Counted from the first letter of the stretch, positions 5,920 through 14,029 are shown. The stretch: 15,107 bases of DNA from UBA7236 sp036734545 (GCA_036734545.1 DAIMYJ010000078.1:1-15107); one strand, 5' to 3'. Notes: generated by a model from the sequence alone, not told the origin. Translations and numbers: made by a program.

Positions 5920-6912
5920 ATGCACCGTTTCCCGGCATACCTGATCTTGCTCTGCATACTCCTGCAATCTGCTGAGATGCAGGCCCATGCGATTCATGTG
6001 CAGGATGTGGTGCTCCCTCCGCAGGGTGATAAAGGCTTCAATGACCCCAAACCCCAGGGCGAATTTGATGTGCTGGCCATTCCGCTCAAGCGTGTTCAAA
6101 ACCTGTATATGGTGGAAGCCCGCGTGGATTCACTGGTAGGCTATTTCATCCTCGACACCGGCGCCCCGCACCTCGTACTCAACCGCACCTATTTCAATAC
6201 AGGTAAAGCGGCTCCGGGTGCCACACAATATGGTATCAACGGCGGTGCCAATACAGTGTTGAACACTGTGGTAGACACCCTTTCGGTGGGTGAGCTTTTC
6301 TATACTTTGGTGGATGCCGACATCGTCAACCTGGGTCATCTGGAAAATGCCCGCGGCGTCAGGATTCTCGGACTGCTGGGAGCATCCCTGTTCAGCTCCA
6401 TGGAGATGGAACTGGACCTGCTGCACGACATCATGTATCTCTACCGATTGGATGACCAGGGAAACAGGCTGGCGCCGGCCGACAGCACCCTCCCGGATCT
6501 GGAGATACCGCTGGAAGTAGACAACAACATTCTGTTCCTCTACGGCCGTATAGCCGGAAAAAAAATGCGCTTCTGTCTCGACACCGGCGCCGAGCGGAAT
6601 GTGCTGAGCAATACCGTTTCCAACAAAGTGCTCAGCCATTTTTCACTGACCACCCGCGGTCAACTCGCCGGTTCAGGGAATAGTGCCACACCTGTGCTCA
6701 ATGGTATCATTGATTCCGTGGCGATAGGCAGCAGCACATTCGGCAATATGCCATTCCTGCTTACCAACCTCAGTTATCTCGAACTCGTATATAACACAAC
6801 CTTATCAGGTATCATGGGTTATGATCTCCTGATACAGGGCAGGACCGTGATCAATATGCGGAAAAAGAAATTAACCATGTATTTTTATACACCCGAAGCC
6901 GATGTGGAATAA
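5920..6912 (+). CDS. Secreted retropepsin-like aspartyl protease with two catalytic lobes
   Basis: The 330-residue product starts with a signal peptide (about residues 1-24, ending AHA), so it should act in the periplasm or outside the cell. It contains two retropepsin-like lobes in one chain. The first has LDTGA with Asp79 and the hydrophobic-hydrophobic-Gly loop ILGLLG (149-154). The second has LDTGA with Asp221 and the loop SGIMG (296-300). The spacing from Asp to the loop is similar, 75 and 79 residues. Retropepsins normally need two chains to form the active site; here both Asp residues could come together within one chain, as in pepsin. I see no PDZ domain, which often accompanies such domains in Bacteroidota. 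The frame is open from 5770, but the signal peptide and the promoter fix the start at 5920. It overlaps the next gene by 11 bases. The substrate is unknown, and either lobe might be inactive. Confidence 0.85.
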   Translation: MHRFPAYLILLCILLQSAEMQAHAIHVQDVVLPPQGDKGFNDPKPQGEFDVLAIPLKRVQNLYMVEARVDSLVGYFILDTGAPHLVLNRTYFNTGKAAPGATQYGINGGANTVLNTVVDTLSVGELFYTLVDADIVNLGHLENARGVRILGLLGASLFSSMEMELDLLHDIMYLYRLDDQGNRLAPADSTLPDLEIPLEVDNNILFLYGRIAGKKMRFCLDTGAERNVLSNTVSNKVLSHFSLTTRGQLAGSGNSATPVLNGIIDSVAIGSSTFGNMPFLLTNLSYLELVYNTTLSGIMGYDLLIQGRTVINMRKKKLTMYFYTPEADVE

Positions 6913-8356
6913 ACTCATAATCATCCTGTTGTGCCTTACCTGCTGGCTGATCTGCCTCCCTGCAGAGGCACAGATCAATGGCAGCACCATTCGCGTGGAA
7001 GGGGAGAATATTGTCATACGCATCGATAAAAAAAGTAAGGACTATGCCGTGGTGATGGCATATTTCGGATTGCAGGAAGATAGCTTGTTCAACCACGGCA
7101 GCATCGGAAAACTGTCAGGCGAAGGCTGGTTCCTGATGGACCTGAAACGCAGATCAGCCAAGATCGCACGGCCGATCACCGCTGCCGATTCGGATATTTA
7201 TTGGGGCAATCAGGCCATCCTGTTCGATATGCGCGACGGAGCAGATATCACACCCGGATATCCCGGCAATGTAGCCTATGGTGTGAACAGCTTTGCCGGA
7301 GCACCTACCGTGTTTGAAAATGCGGAAGGCCACACCGTTTTTTATCTGCCGCGAAACACGACCGCACATACGGTTTTCCTCAGCGGAAATTTCAATGACT
7401 GGAGCACCGGCAGCACTGCCATGCAACGCACCGACAGCGGTTGGATATATACCCTGCATCTGACACCGGGAAAATATTATTACAAGTTCATTGTTGACGG
7501 CAATTGGCTGCACGACATGAATAATCTGCTCAAAGAACCCGACGGCCATCACGGATACAACAGCGCTTATTACCGCACCAACCATACCGTGCAGCTGAAA
7601 GGATATACCGGCCACAATTCCATGATCCTGGCAGGCAGCTTCAACAACTGGAATGAACGGGAATTATCCATGCAACGCACGCCCGAAGGCTGGATGCTCC
7701 GCATGTATCTGCGCGAAGGCACTTATACGTACAAATTCATTGCCGACGGCCAGTGGATGCTGGATCCCTACAACCCTGTTGCCCGTCCTGATGGTGAGGG
7801 CAACGTAAATTCGGTGATGGCTCTGGGCGATACGACCTTCTTTATGATCGAAGGGTATACAGAAGCCAAAGTGGTGATCCTCAGCGGTAATTTCAACAAC
7901 TGGAATACCGGCGAACTGATCATGGAGAGAACACCAACGGGATGGCAAATACCCTACGTGTTACCTGCGGGCACGTATGAATATAAATTCATTGTAGACG
8001 GCACCTGGATCATCGATCCCGCCAACCCGATCACGGCAGGATGGGGGCAGGAATTGAATTCTGTGCGATCTGTCAAACCCAATCATATTTTCAAACTGGA
8101 AGGATACCCGGAAGCAAAAGAAGTATATGTCACCGGCAGCGCCATCGGCTGGCAGGAGCCGGGCTATAAACTCACCAATGTACAGGGCGTATGGAAGGTC
8201 CCTGTATACCTCGCACCCGGTAAATACACCTATAAATTTATCGTTGACGGCAACTGGATCCTCGACCCGGCCAATCCGCAAACAGAACAGAACAGATTCA
8301 ATACCGGCAACTCAGTGCTCTGGATAACCGGTGATCACGTCTTCCGAGTGGATTGA
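6902..8356 (+). CDS. Secreted protein with four tandem CBM48/AMPK-type modules
   Basis: The 484-residue protein has a clear signal peptide (cleavage after PAEA, residue 23). A region of about 120 residues that I do not recognise follows, and then four consecutive modules resembling the glycogen-binding domain of AMPK beta (CBM48 type). The module landmarks SGNFNDW, AGSFNNW, SGNFNNW and TGSAIGW begin at residues 161, 244, 328 and 411, so the repeat period is 83-84 residues. Each module also carries a YKFI(V/A)DG strand followed by W and a DPxNP-type turn. Module 4 has lost the FNxW loop that usually faces the glycan (AIGW instead). No glycoside hydrolase domain is present, although CBM48 usually precedes one. 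The protein may bind alpha-glucans or, as in AMPK-like folds, other partners. The ATG overlaps the protease stop by 11 bases, which suggests translational coupling and a shared role. Confidence 0.85.
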   Translation: MWNKLIIILLCLTCWLICLPAEAQINGSTIRVEGENIVIRIDKKSKDYAVVMAYFGLQEDSLFNHGSIGKLSGEGWFLMDLKRRSAKIARPITAADSDIYWGNQAILFDMRDGADITPGYPGNVAYGVNSFAGAPTVFENAEGHTVFYLPRNTTAHTVFLSGNFNDWSTGSTAMQRTDSGWIYTLHLTPGKYYYKFIVDGNWLHDMNNLLKEPDGHHGYNSAYYRTNHTVQLKGYTGHNSMILAGSFNNWNERELSMQRTPEGWMLRMYLREGTYTYKFIADGQWMLDPYNPVARPDGEGNVNSVMALGDTTFFMIEGYTEAKVVILSGNFNNWNTGELIMERTPTGWQIPYVLPAGTYEYKFIVDGTWIIDPANPITAGWGQELNSVRSVKPNHIFKLEGYPEAKEVYVTGSAIGWQEPGYKLTNVQGVWKVPVYLAPGKYTYKFIVDGNWILDPANPQTEQNRFNTGNSVLWITGDHVFRVD

Positions 8357-8372
8357 GCGGAGGATGGTGAAT

Positions 8373-8407
8373 CTGAGTCGGCAGTCGTGAATCGTGAGTC
8401 GTGAGTC
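8373..8407. repeat. Heptad tandem array, unit GTGAGTC
   Basis: Five 7-bp blocks in phase: CTGAGTC, GGCAGTC, GTGAATC, GTGAGTC, GTGAGTC. A further GTGAATC precedes them one base out of phase. The array begins 17 bases after the stop of the CBM gene. Confidence 0.75.
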
Positions 8408-8562
8408 AAGGTCTGTTAACTTGCATACATGCGTTTTACATTTTTTAGGTTGTGGCGGAAACCTTCGGGTTAAAGAAGTCGTTTTGCATTTCCGATAATA
8501 GAGGGACATGATTTTAAGTATCCTTCCAAATGGCACCTCAATTTTGTCCATTATTTTTACAA

Positions 8563-8596
8563 CCCCAAAAATAACACACCCACAAACCCAATACCC
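8563..8596 (-). other. Possible G-quadruplex-forming sequence next to the gap
   Basis: On the minus strand there are three GGG tracts and one GGGG tract separated by 4, 5 and 12 bases. The first two loops are within usual limits and the third is long. The surrounding minus strand has no C at all from 8627 to 8547. Such sequence is prone to secondary structure and polymerase stalling, which may relate to the break in the assembly 45 bases away. Confidence 0.4.
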
Positions 8597-8640
8597 AAAA
8601 TAAAAAACAAATAATAAAATAAAAAACGAAAAAAAAAATG

Positions 8641-8650
8641 NNNNNNNNNN
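8641..8650. other. Assembly gap (10 N)
   Basis: Ten consecutive undetermined bases between an A-run and a heptad repeat. The round number suggests a scaffolding placeholder, so the real distance and content are unknown. The two sides could also be misjoined. Confidence 0.95.
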
Positions 8651-8653
8651 AGG

Positions 8654-8688
8654 GTGAGTGGTGAGTGGGGAGGTGCGAGTCGCGAGTA
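8654..8688. repeat. Heptad tandem array, units GTGAGTG and GCGAGTC
   Basis: Five 7-bp blocks in phase directly after the gap: GTGAGTG, GTGAGTG, GGGAGGT, GCGAGTC, GCGAGTA. The units are close relatives of those at 8373-8407 on the other side of the gap and of those at 15045-15086, all in the same orientation. The array probably extends into the gap. Confidence 0.7.
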
Positions 8689-8775
8689 GGGTAACTGTTT
8701 GTAAAAGGCAATATACCACAAACATAATACTTCATACCTCATTCCATCCCATTTCCCCATCTCACCGCCAATTTC

Positions 8776-8782
8776 TATCTTG
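8776..8782 (+). promoter_or_regulatory. Near-match -7 element for the ABC ATPase operon
   Basis: TATCTTG is TATCTTTG with one T missing, 13 bases upstream of the ATG at 8796. Position and context fit a promoter, but the match is imperfect and no -33 element is clear. Confidence 0.3.
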
Positions 8783-8795
8783 CAAGCCGTAAGAA

Positions 8796-10580
8796 ATGAT
8801 GCCGGATCGCGAATTATTGCTTGACGTCAGAAACCTCACCACCACATTTACATCGGAAGGTAAGGTGACCACTGCGGTGGATGGCATCTCTTTTCAGATA
8901 TACCGCGGTGAGACCGTTGGTATCGTGGGTGAATCCGGTTCCGGAAAGTCCGTCACCTCGCTTTCGCTGATGCGCCTTATTCCTGACCCGCCCGGTCGCA
9001 TCACCGGCGGACAGATCCTGTATCATGAAGCCGGGCGATCGCCGGTAGATCTGGTATCGTTGCCGGATGCCTCCATGCGGTATTACCGCGGGAATAAAAT
9101 TTCCATGGTTTTTCAGGAACCCATGACCAGCCTGAATCCGGTATTTACCTGTGGCGCACAGGTGGATGAAGCGATACGCTTACATCAACGGAAGAACAGA
9201 TCAGAGGCCAAAGCGCTTACCCTGGAATTATTCGCCAAGGTGCAATTGCCCGATCCGGAGCGCGCTTATTCTGCTTATCCGCATGAGTTGAGCGGCGGAC
9301 AAAAACAGCGGGTCATGATCGCCATGGCCATGAGTTGTAATCCGGATATACTCATCGCCGATGAGCCCACTACGGCATTGGATGTCACCGTGCAAAAGAC
9401 CATACTGGAACTGATGGCGGATCTGAAACAGAAGATCAACAGTTCCATTGTGTTCATCACACATGACCTCGGTGTGATCGCTGAGATAGCCGATCGGGTG
9501 CTCGTGATGTACAAAGGGCGGATCGTAGAACAGGGTTCCGTACTCGACATTTTTGAACATCCGCAGCACCCCTATACAAAAGGGCTGATGGCCTGTCGAC
9601 CGCCACTCGGAAAACGACTGCGCCGACTGCCGGTGATCGCCGACTTCATGGAGGAGCGCAATGGTGAGTGGGTGGAAAGAACTGATGTGACAGTAGGGAA
9701 TGATATCGTATCGCCAACAGAAACTGCCGAACGGTTATCTGCCCTGCAGCAGTTGGACCCTATTTTACAGGTGCGCAATATCAAAACATGGTTCCCTGCA
9801 GAACGCAGTTTTCTGGGCAAAACGAAACGCTGGGTGAAAGCGGTGGATGATGTATCCTTCGATGTATATCCCGGCGAAACACTGGGCCTGGTGGGTGAAA
9901 GCGGTTGCGGCAAAACCACCCTCGGCAGAACCATCATCCGCCTTGTGGAACCGGTGAGCGGAGAGGTGATTTTCAACGGCCAGAACCTCATGAACTTATC
10001 GCAGCGCGAATGGAAACCGCTGCGTAAAGACATCCAGATCATCTTTCAGGATCCCTACTCCAGTCTGAATCCCCGCATGACCATCGGCCAGGCCATCAGA
10101 GAACCGATGCAGGTGCACGGGCTGTATGACTCTGATGCCATGCGCAAAGAAAAAGTGATCGAACTGCTCGAACGCACAGGCATGAAGGCCGATCACTATA
10201 ACCGGTATCCGCACGAGTTCTCCGGCGGACAGCGCCAGCGCGTTTGCATTGCCCGGGCCCTCGCCCTGAACCCGCGGTTCATCATCTGCGACGAAAGTGT
10301 TTCCGCCCTCGATGTGAGTGTGCAGGCACAGGTATTGAACCTGCTCATAGAATTGCGGGAGGCCTATCATTTATCCTACATCTTCATCTCGCACGACCTC
10401 AGTGTGGTGAAGTTCATGAGCGACCGTATGGTGGTAATGAATAAAGGCGTGATCGAAGAAATGGGGCCTGCAGATACCATCTATAATGATCCGCAAAAAC
10501 CCTATACCCAAAAACTCATCGATGCCATCCCCAAGGGCAGCCTGACCGACATTCGCCGCCGCTTTGTGCAACTCGACTGA
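8796..10580 (+). CDS. Fused two-domain ABC transporter ATPase, dipeptide/oligopeptide type
   Basis: The 594-residue cytoplasmic protein is a head-to-tail fusion of two nucleotide-binding domains, like DppD and DppF joined (as in GsiA), and would power uptake of peptides or related solutes. Domain 1 has Walker A GESGSGKS (45-52), signature LSGGQ (165-169) and Walker B ILIADEPT with Asp189/Glu190, then the HPYTKGL tail typical of the oligopeptide subfamily. Domain 2 has Walker A GESGCGKT (367-374), signature FSGGQ (475-479) and Walker B with Asp499/Glu500, followed by a KPYTQKL tail. After the catalytic Glu, domain 2 has Ser-Val where domain 1 has Pro-Thr. Both domains appear competent. A second ATG at 8799 is an equally possible start. 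No permease or binding protein lies nearby, so its partners must be elsewhere. It heads a probable operon with the lipoprotein and barrel genes. Confidence 0.93.
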   Translation: MMPDRELLLDVRNLTTTFTSEGKVTTAVDGISFQIYRGETVGIVGESGSGKSVTSLSLMRLIPDPPGRITGGQILYHEAGRSPVDLVSLPDASMRYYRGNKISMVFQEPMTSLNPVFTCGAQVDEAIRLHQRKNRSEAKALTLELFAKVQLPDPERAYSAYPHELSGGQKQRVMIAMAMSCNPDILIADEPTTALDVTVQKTILELMADLKQKINSSIVFITHDLGVIAEIADRVLVMYKGRIVEQGSVLDIFEHPQHPYTKGLMACRPPLGKRLRRLPVIADFMEERNGEWVERTDVTVGNDIVSPTETAERLSALQQLDPILQVRNIKTWFPAERSFLGKTKRWVKAVDDVSFDVYPGETLGLVGESGCGKTTLGRTIIRLVEPVSGEVIFNGQNLMNLSQREWKPLRKDIQIIFQDPYSSLNPRMTIGQAIREPMQVHGLYDSDAMRKEKVIELLERTGMKADHYNRYPHEFSGGQRQRVCIARALALNPRFIICDESVSALDVSVQAQVLNLLIELREAYHLSYIFISHDLSVVKFMSDRMVVMNKGVIEEMGPADTIYNDPQKPYTQKLIDAIPKGSLTDIRRRFVQLD

Positions 10581-10603
10581 AGTTTTCCGTATCTTCACAT
10601 CAT

Positions 10604-12688
10604 ATGAACCGACGACCCAAAGGCATACTCCTCATTCTGGTCGCCCTTTTTGCCCTGGCATCCTGCCGCCAGGATCTCAATACCGCCTGGGATACCCGAT
10701 ACCTCGTGCCCCTGGTGCAGGGAGAACTCGACCTGTATGACCTGGTGCCCGATTCCGTTACTGTTATAGGAGAAGATGAGAGCGTAACCCTTGTCTATAA
10801 AACAGAGTTACTCGACTACGACCTTACCGAAGAAGCGATCGAGATACCGGATACCTCCGTTGAATATTTTGTTTCGCTGGACTCGCTCACGCTCGAGGAC
10901 CAAACCCTCAGCATACCTATTTCACTGGGACAGATCGCTATCGACCTCGGATTCCCGTACGGCACACTGATCATTGCTGCCAACGGCACTGAAGTACCGC
11001 TGGATCCCATCATCGGTTTATCAACCGATCCCACACCAGTTGATGCTACTTCCTTTTTTGAATCCGCCACTTTCCTTTCCGGTTTTCTGGATATGTCCAT
11101 CGCAAATGGTTTTCCGGTTGACCTCGATACTGTTGTCTTCGAACTGAAAAACTCTGTGGGCGGAGAGACCGTTGTCTATGATACTTTTTATTCCGTGCCA
11201 TCAGGTGGTGTTCCGGTAACAGAAACTTATGACCTCAGCGGCATGACCGTGGAAGGTAACCTGACCGGACAGATCCTTTATTTCAGCACACCCGGCAGTG
11301 ACGATCCCGTGCTCATCGACACCAGCGACATCCTGATGATCACCATGACAGCTTACGACATGGAATTGCAGGAAGCTACGGCCATATTCCCCGAACAGAA
11401 CCTGATCAACAACGCCAATGATGTGCAATATGACATGGGCGGTCCCGAATTCACACTGATGGGTATCGAGCAGGGATATGTTGTGATCTACGTGGAGAAT
11501 ACCATCAATGATACCATCCATATCGTGTACGACATTCCAGGTGCCGTAGATGCATTCGGTAACAATGTGCATATTGAAACAGCCGTCGGGCCAGATGAAA
11601 TCGTGGATCAGGCATTTGATATCTCCGGCTATACGATCAACCTGCGCGGAAGCTCAGGCGATGAGGTGAATACCTTCTATCAGGAATTCAGTGCACGCAT
11701 CAATTATACCGGCATACCCAGTAACATTTCACTCGAAGACAGTCTCCGTGTAGTATACGGACTCGAAGACATCGTGCCGAATGAACTGCGCGGGTATCTG
11801 GGAGAATATGAGATCGCCATCAGCGACACCACTGCCGGCGTTGAACTCTTCGATCAGTTCGAGAATGGCACCATAGAATTCGGCGATATCAATATCGACC
11901 TGGAGATCGAAAATGGTTTAGGTGCAGGCGGACTTGTAACGATCAACTCACTCGGCGGATTGAATTCTGCAACAGGCGAGGTGATCTTTCTGGATTGCCC
12001 TTCGGTGATCGGTGTGCCTATTGCTGTGAACCGCGCCCTCGACAATCCCTATACACCGGGATATACCACCATCACGTTGAATTCGGATAACAGCAACATC
12101 AACGATCTGATCGAGATGTTCCCGGATAAATTGTTTTATGATGTGGTGATGAACGTGAATCCGAATGGCAATGACTTCAACTACCAGGATTTTGTGATCA
12201 ACACCAGCCGCATCAACATCGGTTTCAATCTCAGCATGCCACTGGAATTCATGGCCAGCAACCTGACCCTGCAAAGCGAATTCCCCATGACCGTGAGCGC
12301 TGAAGGCGGCACCGAAGGCATCGGTGATATTGACCTGACGCTGTATGCGGATAATTCCTTCCCGCTCAACGCCAACCTCAAGATCGTATTTTACGATGCT
12401 GCCGGAATTGCCCTCGATTCGATGGATTTTGGCGGATACAATATTCAGGCCGGTGTGCTCTCCGATGACTGCCGTGTGCATGTGCCTACCACCACCGAAT
12501 TACATGATTTGGTTGACGGCTCACTCAAAGACGCCATCCTCACCGCCGATAATGCGGTGGCCACCGTTACATTCAATACTGAATCCATCCCCTCCTGCTC
12601 GGAGATCGTGAAGATCTTCAGCGACTATACCATGAAGATCCAGTTAGTTGGCGACATTAATTACACCTTCTCAACGACCGATTTCTAG
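10604..12688 (+). CDS. Large acidic lipoprotein of unknown function
   Basis: The 694-residue protein begins with a lipoprotein signal peptide: MNRRPKG, a hydrophobic core, then the lipobox ALASC with Cys21 as the lipidated residue. The residues after the Cys (RQDLNTAWD) lack a strong acidic cluster of the kind reported for surface export, so location at the cell surface is not supported. The mature protein is rich in Asp, Glu, Thr, Ile and Gly, is poor in Cys and Lys, and looks all-beta. The early segment WDTRYLVPLVQGELDL followed by PDSVTV resembles, from memory, a recurrent Bacteroidota lipoprotein family encoded beside DUF5723-type barrels. I know of no assigned function. The gene starts 23 bases after the ABC ATPase stop and ends 3 bases before the barrel gene, so the two envelope proteins are probably made together and may form a complex. 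Confidence 0.82.
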   Translation: MNRRPKGILLILVALFALASCRQDLNTAWDTRYLVPLVQGELDLYDLVPDSVTVIGEDESVTLVYKTELLDYDLTEEAIEIPDTSVEYFVSLDSLTLEDQTLSIPISLGQIAIDLGFPYGTLIIAANGTEVPLDPIIGLSTDPTPVDATSFFESATFLSGFLDMSIANGFPVDLDTVVFELKNSVGGETVVYDTFYSVPSGGVPVTETYDLSGMTVEGNLTGQILYFSTPGSDDPVLIDTSDILMITMTAYDMELQEATAIFPEQNLINNANDVQYDMGGPEFTLMGIEQGYVVIYVENTINDTIHIVYDIPGAVDAFGNNVHIETAVGPDEIVDQAFDISGYTINLRGSSGDEVNTFYQEFSARINYTGIPSNISLEDSLRVVYGLEDIVPNELRGYLGEYEIAISDTTAGVELFDQFENGTIEFGDINIDLEIENGLGAGGLVTINSLGGLNSATGEVIFLDCPSVIGVPIAVNRALDNPYTPGYTTITLNSDNSNINDLIEMFPDKLFYDVVMNVNPNGNDFNYQDFVINTSRINIGFNLSMPLEFMASNLTLQSEFPMTVSAEGGTEGIGDIDLTLYADNSFPLNANLKIVFYDAAGIALDSMDFGGYNIQAGVLSDDCRVHVPTTTELHDLVDGSLKDAILTADNAVATVTFNTESIPSCSEIVKIFSDYTMKIQLVGDINYTFSTTDF

Positions 12689-12691
12689 ACC

Positions 12692-14011
12692 GTGCAACTG
12701 AAGAAGACCCTGACCTGTTTAGCGCTGGCATGCGTGTGTACGGCCGCACTGGCAACACCCGACAGCACCTCGACCGCTGATACCTATACCTATGCCGCAC
12801 CCACCACGATCTTCGGCATTTATGATCCGCTGAATGTGCCGCTGGGAGAGAACCGTTTTGCCATAACCGCATACGGCGATCTGTATCTTGCGAGTAATTG
12901 TTTCAGCGCCAGTTTCCTGCAAAACTTTTTCGGATCCGGTTTCATCACTGAAGAAATGAAAGATTTCGCTGCTGATAAATTATCAGCCGAAAATACTTTT
13001 GGGGTGGATGTGTATGCGGGTGTGTGGATGCAAATGGCCATGAAAAACAACCCGGACAATATTTTCATCGCCGGCATCGATTATAATTTTGAGGAGAGCA
13101 GTCAATTCACTCCTGATCTATTCCATTTAGCTTTTTACGGCAATTATGACTACCAGAATTACGAAGCACAGTTGACCGGTTCCAATTTCAGTCTCACGAA
13201 CGTGATGGAATATAAGGTGGGGATGATGAAATTGCTGAATGACAATTACAACGACTTCAAAATGGGCGCCACGGTGGGCCTCGTGCAGGGTTTATCCGGG
13301 GTTGATGTGAAAACCCGCTACGGAACACTCTTTACGGCTGTCGACGGGCGTTATATCGATCTGGATTACGACCTGGCCATCCTCAGTTCCGGAAAAGGCG
13401 CCCCCAACCTGGGTCAGTTCAAAGGCGTGGGTGTGAGCGCTGATCTTTTCTGGCAGGGATATTTCAAAGGCCCCGAGGTAACGATCAATGTCATGGCCAA
13501 CGACATCGGCGCAGTGTGGTGGACGGATGATCCGCTCAAGATCACAGGTGATTCACTGGTGCGCTTTGAAGGAATTGAACTCGATAATTTTTTCTCTGCC
13601 AGCGATGACGCCATCGCCGGTGATCCCGATTCACTGCTGTCGATCCTCGGTGTGCAGGAAGAACCGGAGGATGTATTTTCACAGGCGCTGCCGTCGCGCA
13701 TCAACATCAGTGCTACCAAGATGATGGGTGGCGATTTTGCGCTGACACTGGGAGGCCAGTATATGTTGAATACACCTTACAAGCCGCTGGTGTTCATGCA
13801 GGTGGCCAAAGTATTCACACAGCAAAAGATGTCAGTGGCCGTTAATGCGCATGCCGGTGGTTATGGTGTGTTCAATGCCGGCATCGATCTGGGAAAATCC
13901 TTTGGCGAGCATCTGCACCTGCGTCTGGGTTCCAATAGCGTACTGGGCATACTGGCACCCGATGCCTTTACCGGTCTGGGCGCTTACGGAGCACTCACGG
14001 TTGCATTCTGA
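12692..14011 (+). CDS. Outer-membrane beta-barrel protein, DUF5723-like
   Basis: The 439-residue protein starts at a GTG three bases after the lipoprotein stop. No in-frame ATG occurs before about residue 113, and the GTG start gives a proper signal peptide (MQLKKTLTC, ending AALA before Thr), so it is well supported. The mature part has many alternating strands and aromatic girdles. Segments such as KTRYGTLFTAVDGRYIDLDY and the C-terminal GLGAYGALTVAF, ending in Phe, point to an outer-membrane barrel. The general pattern fits the DUF5723-type barrels of Bacteroidota; that assignment is from memory and not certain. A loop of about 60 residues near 285-340 is rich in acidic residues and may be extracellular. 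The tight spacing to the lipoprotein gene argues for translational coupling and joint function. The substrate or role is unknown. Confidence 0.8.
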   Translation: MQLKKTLTCLALACVCTAALATPDSTSTADTYTYAAPTTIFGIYDPLNVPLGENRFAITAYGDLYLASNCFSASFLQNFFGSGFITEEMKDFAADKLSAENTFGVDVYAGVWMQMAMKNNPDNIFIAGIDYNFEESSQFTPDLFHLAFYGNYDYQNYEAQLTGSNFSLTNVMEYKVGMMKLLNDNYNDFKMGATVGLVQGLSGVDVKTRYGTLFTAVDGRYIDLDYDLAILSSGKGAPNLGQFKGVGVSADLFWQGYFKGPEVTINVMANDIGAVWWTDDPLKITGDSLVRFEGIELDNFFSASDDAIAGDPDSLLSILGVQEEPEDVFSQALPSRINISATKMMGGDFALTLGGQYMLNTPYKPLVFMQVAKVFTQQKMSVAVNAHAGGYGVFNAGIDLGKSFGEHLHLRLGSNSVLGILAPDAFTGLGAYGALTVAF

Positions 14012-14029
14012 TCACACCGTCCGGCGAAT

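Larger units (their letters stand above)
8357..8795. other. Gene-free intergenic stretch with repeats and an assembly gap
   Basis: No supported gene lies between the CBM protein and the ABC ATPase. In order, the stretch holds the GTGAGTC array (8373-8407), about 140 bases of unremarkable sequence, an 81-base run without G on the plus strand (8547-8627), an A-run, ten Ns, a GTGAGTG/GCGAGTC array (8654-8688), and a C/T-rich segment with weak 7-bp periodicity (8729-8763). The true length is unknown because the N run may stand for any amount of missing sequence. A 4-bp stem with a TTCG loop at 8460-8471 is too small to call a terminator. Confidence 0.8.

Noticed and set aside
8460..8471. AACC-TTCG-GGTT mini-hairpin as terminator of the protease-CBM pair
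   Set aside because: The stem is only 4 bp and is followed by AAAGAAG, not a U-tract.
8312..8725. Minus-strand open frames of 65-137 codons across the gap
   Set aside because: They read through the ten Ns and through A-rich and heptad-repeat DNA. The translations are low-complexity Phe/Leu/Tyr runs with no family resemblance.
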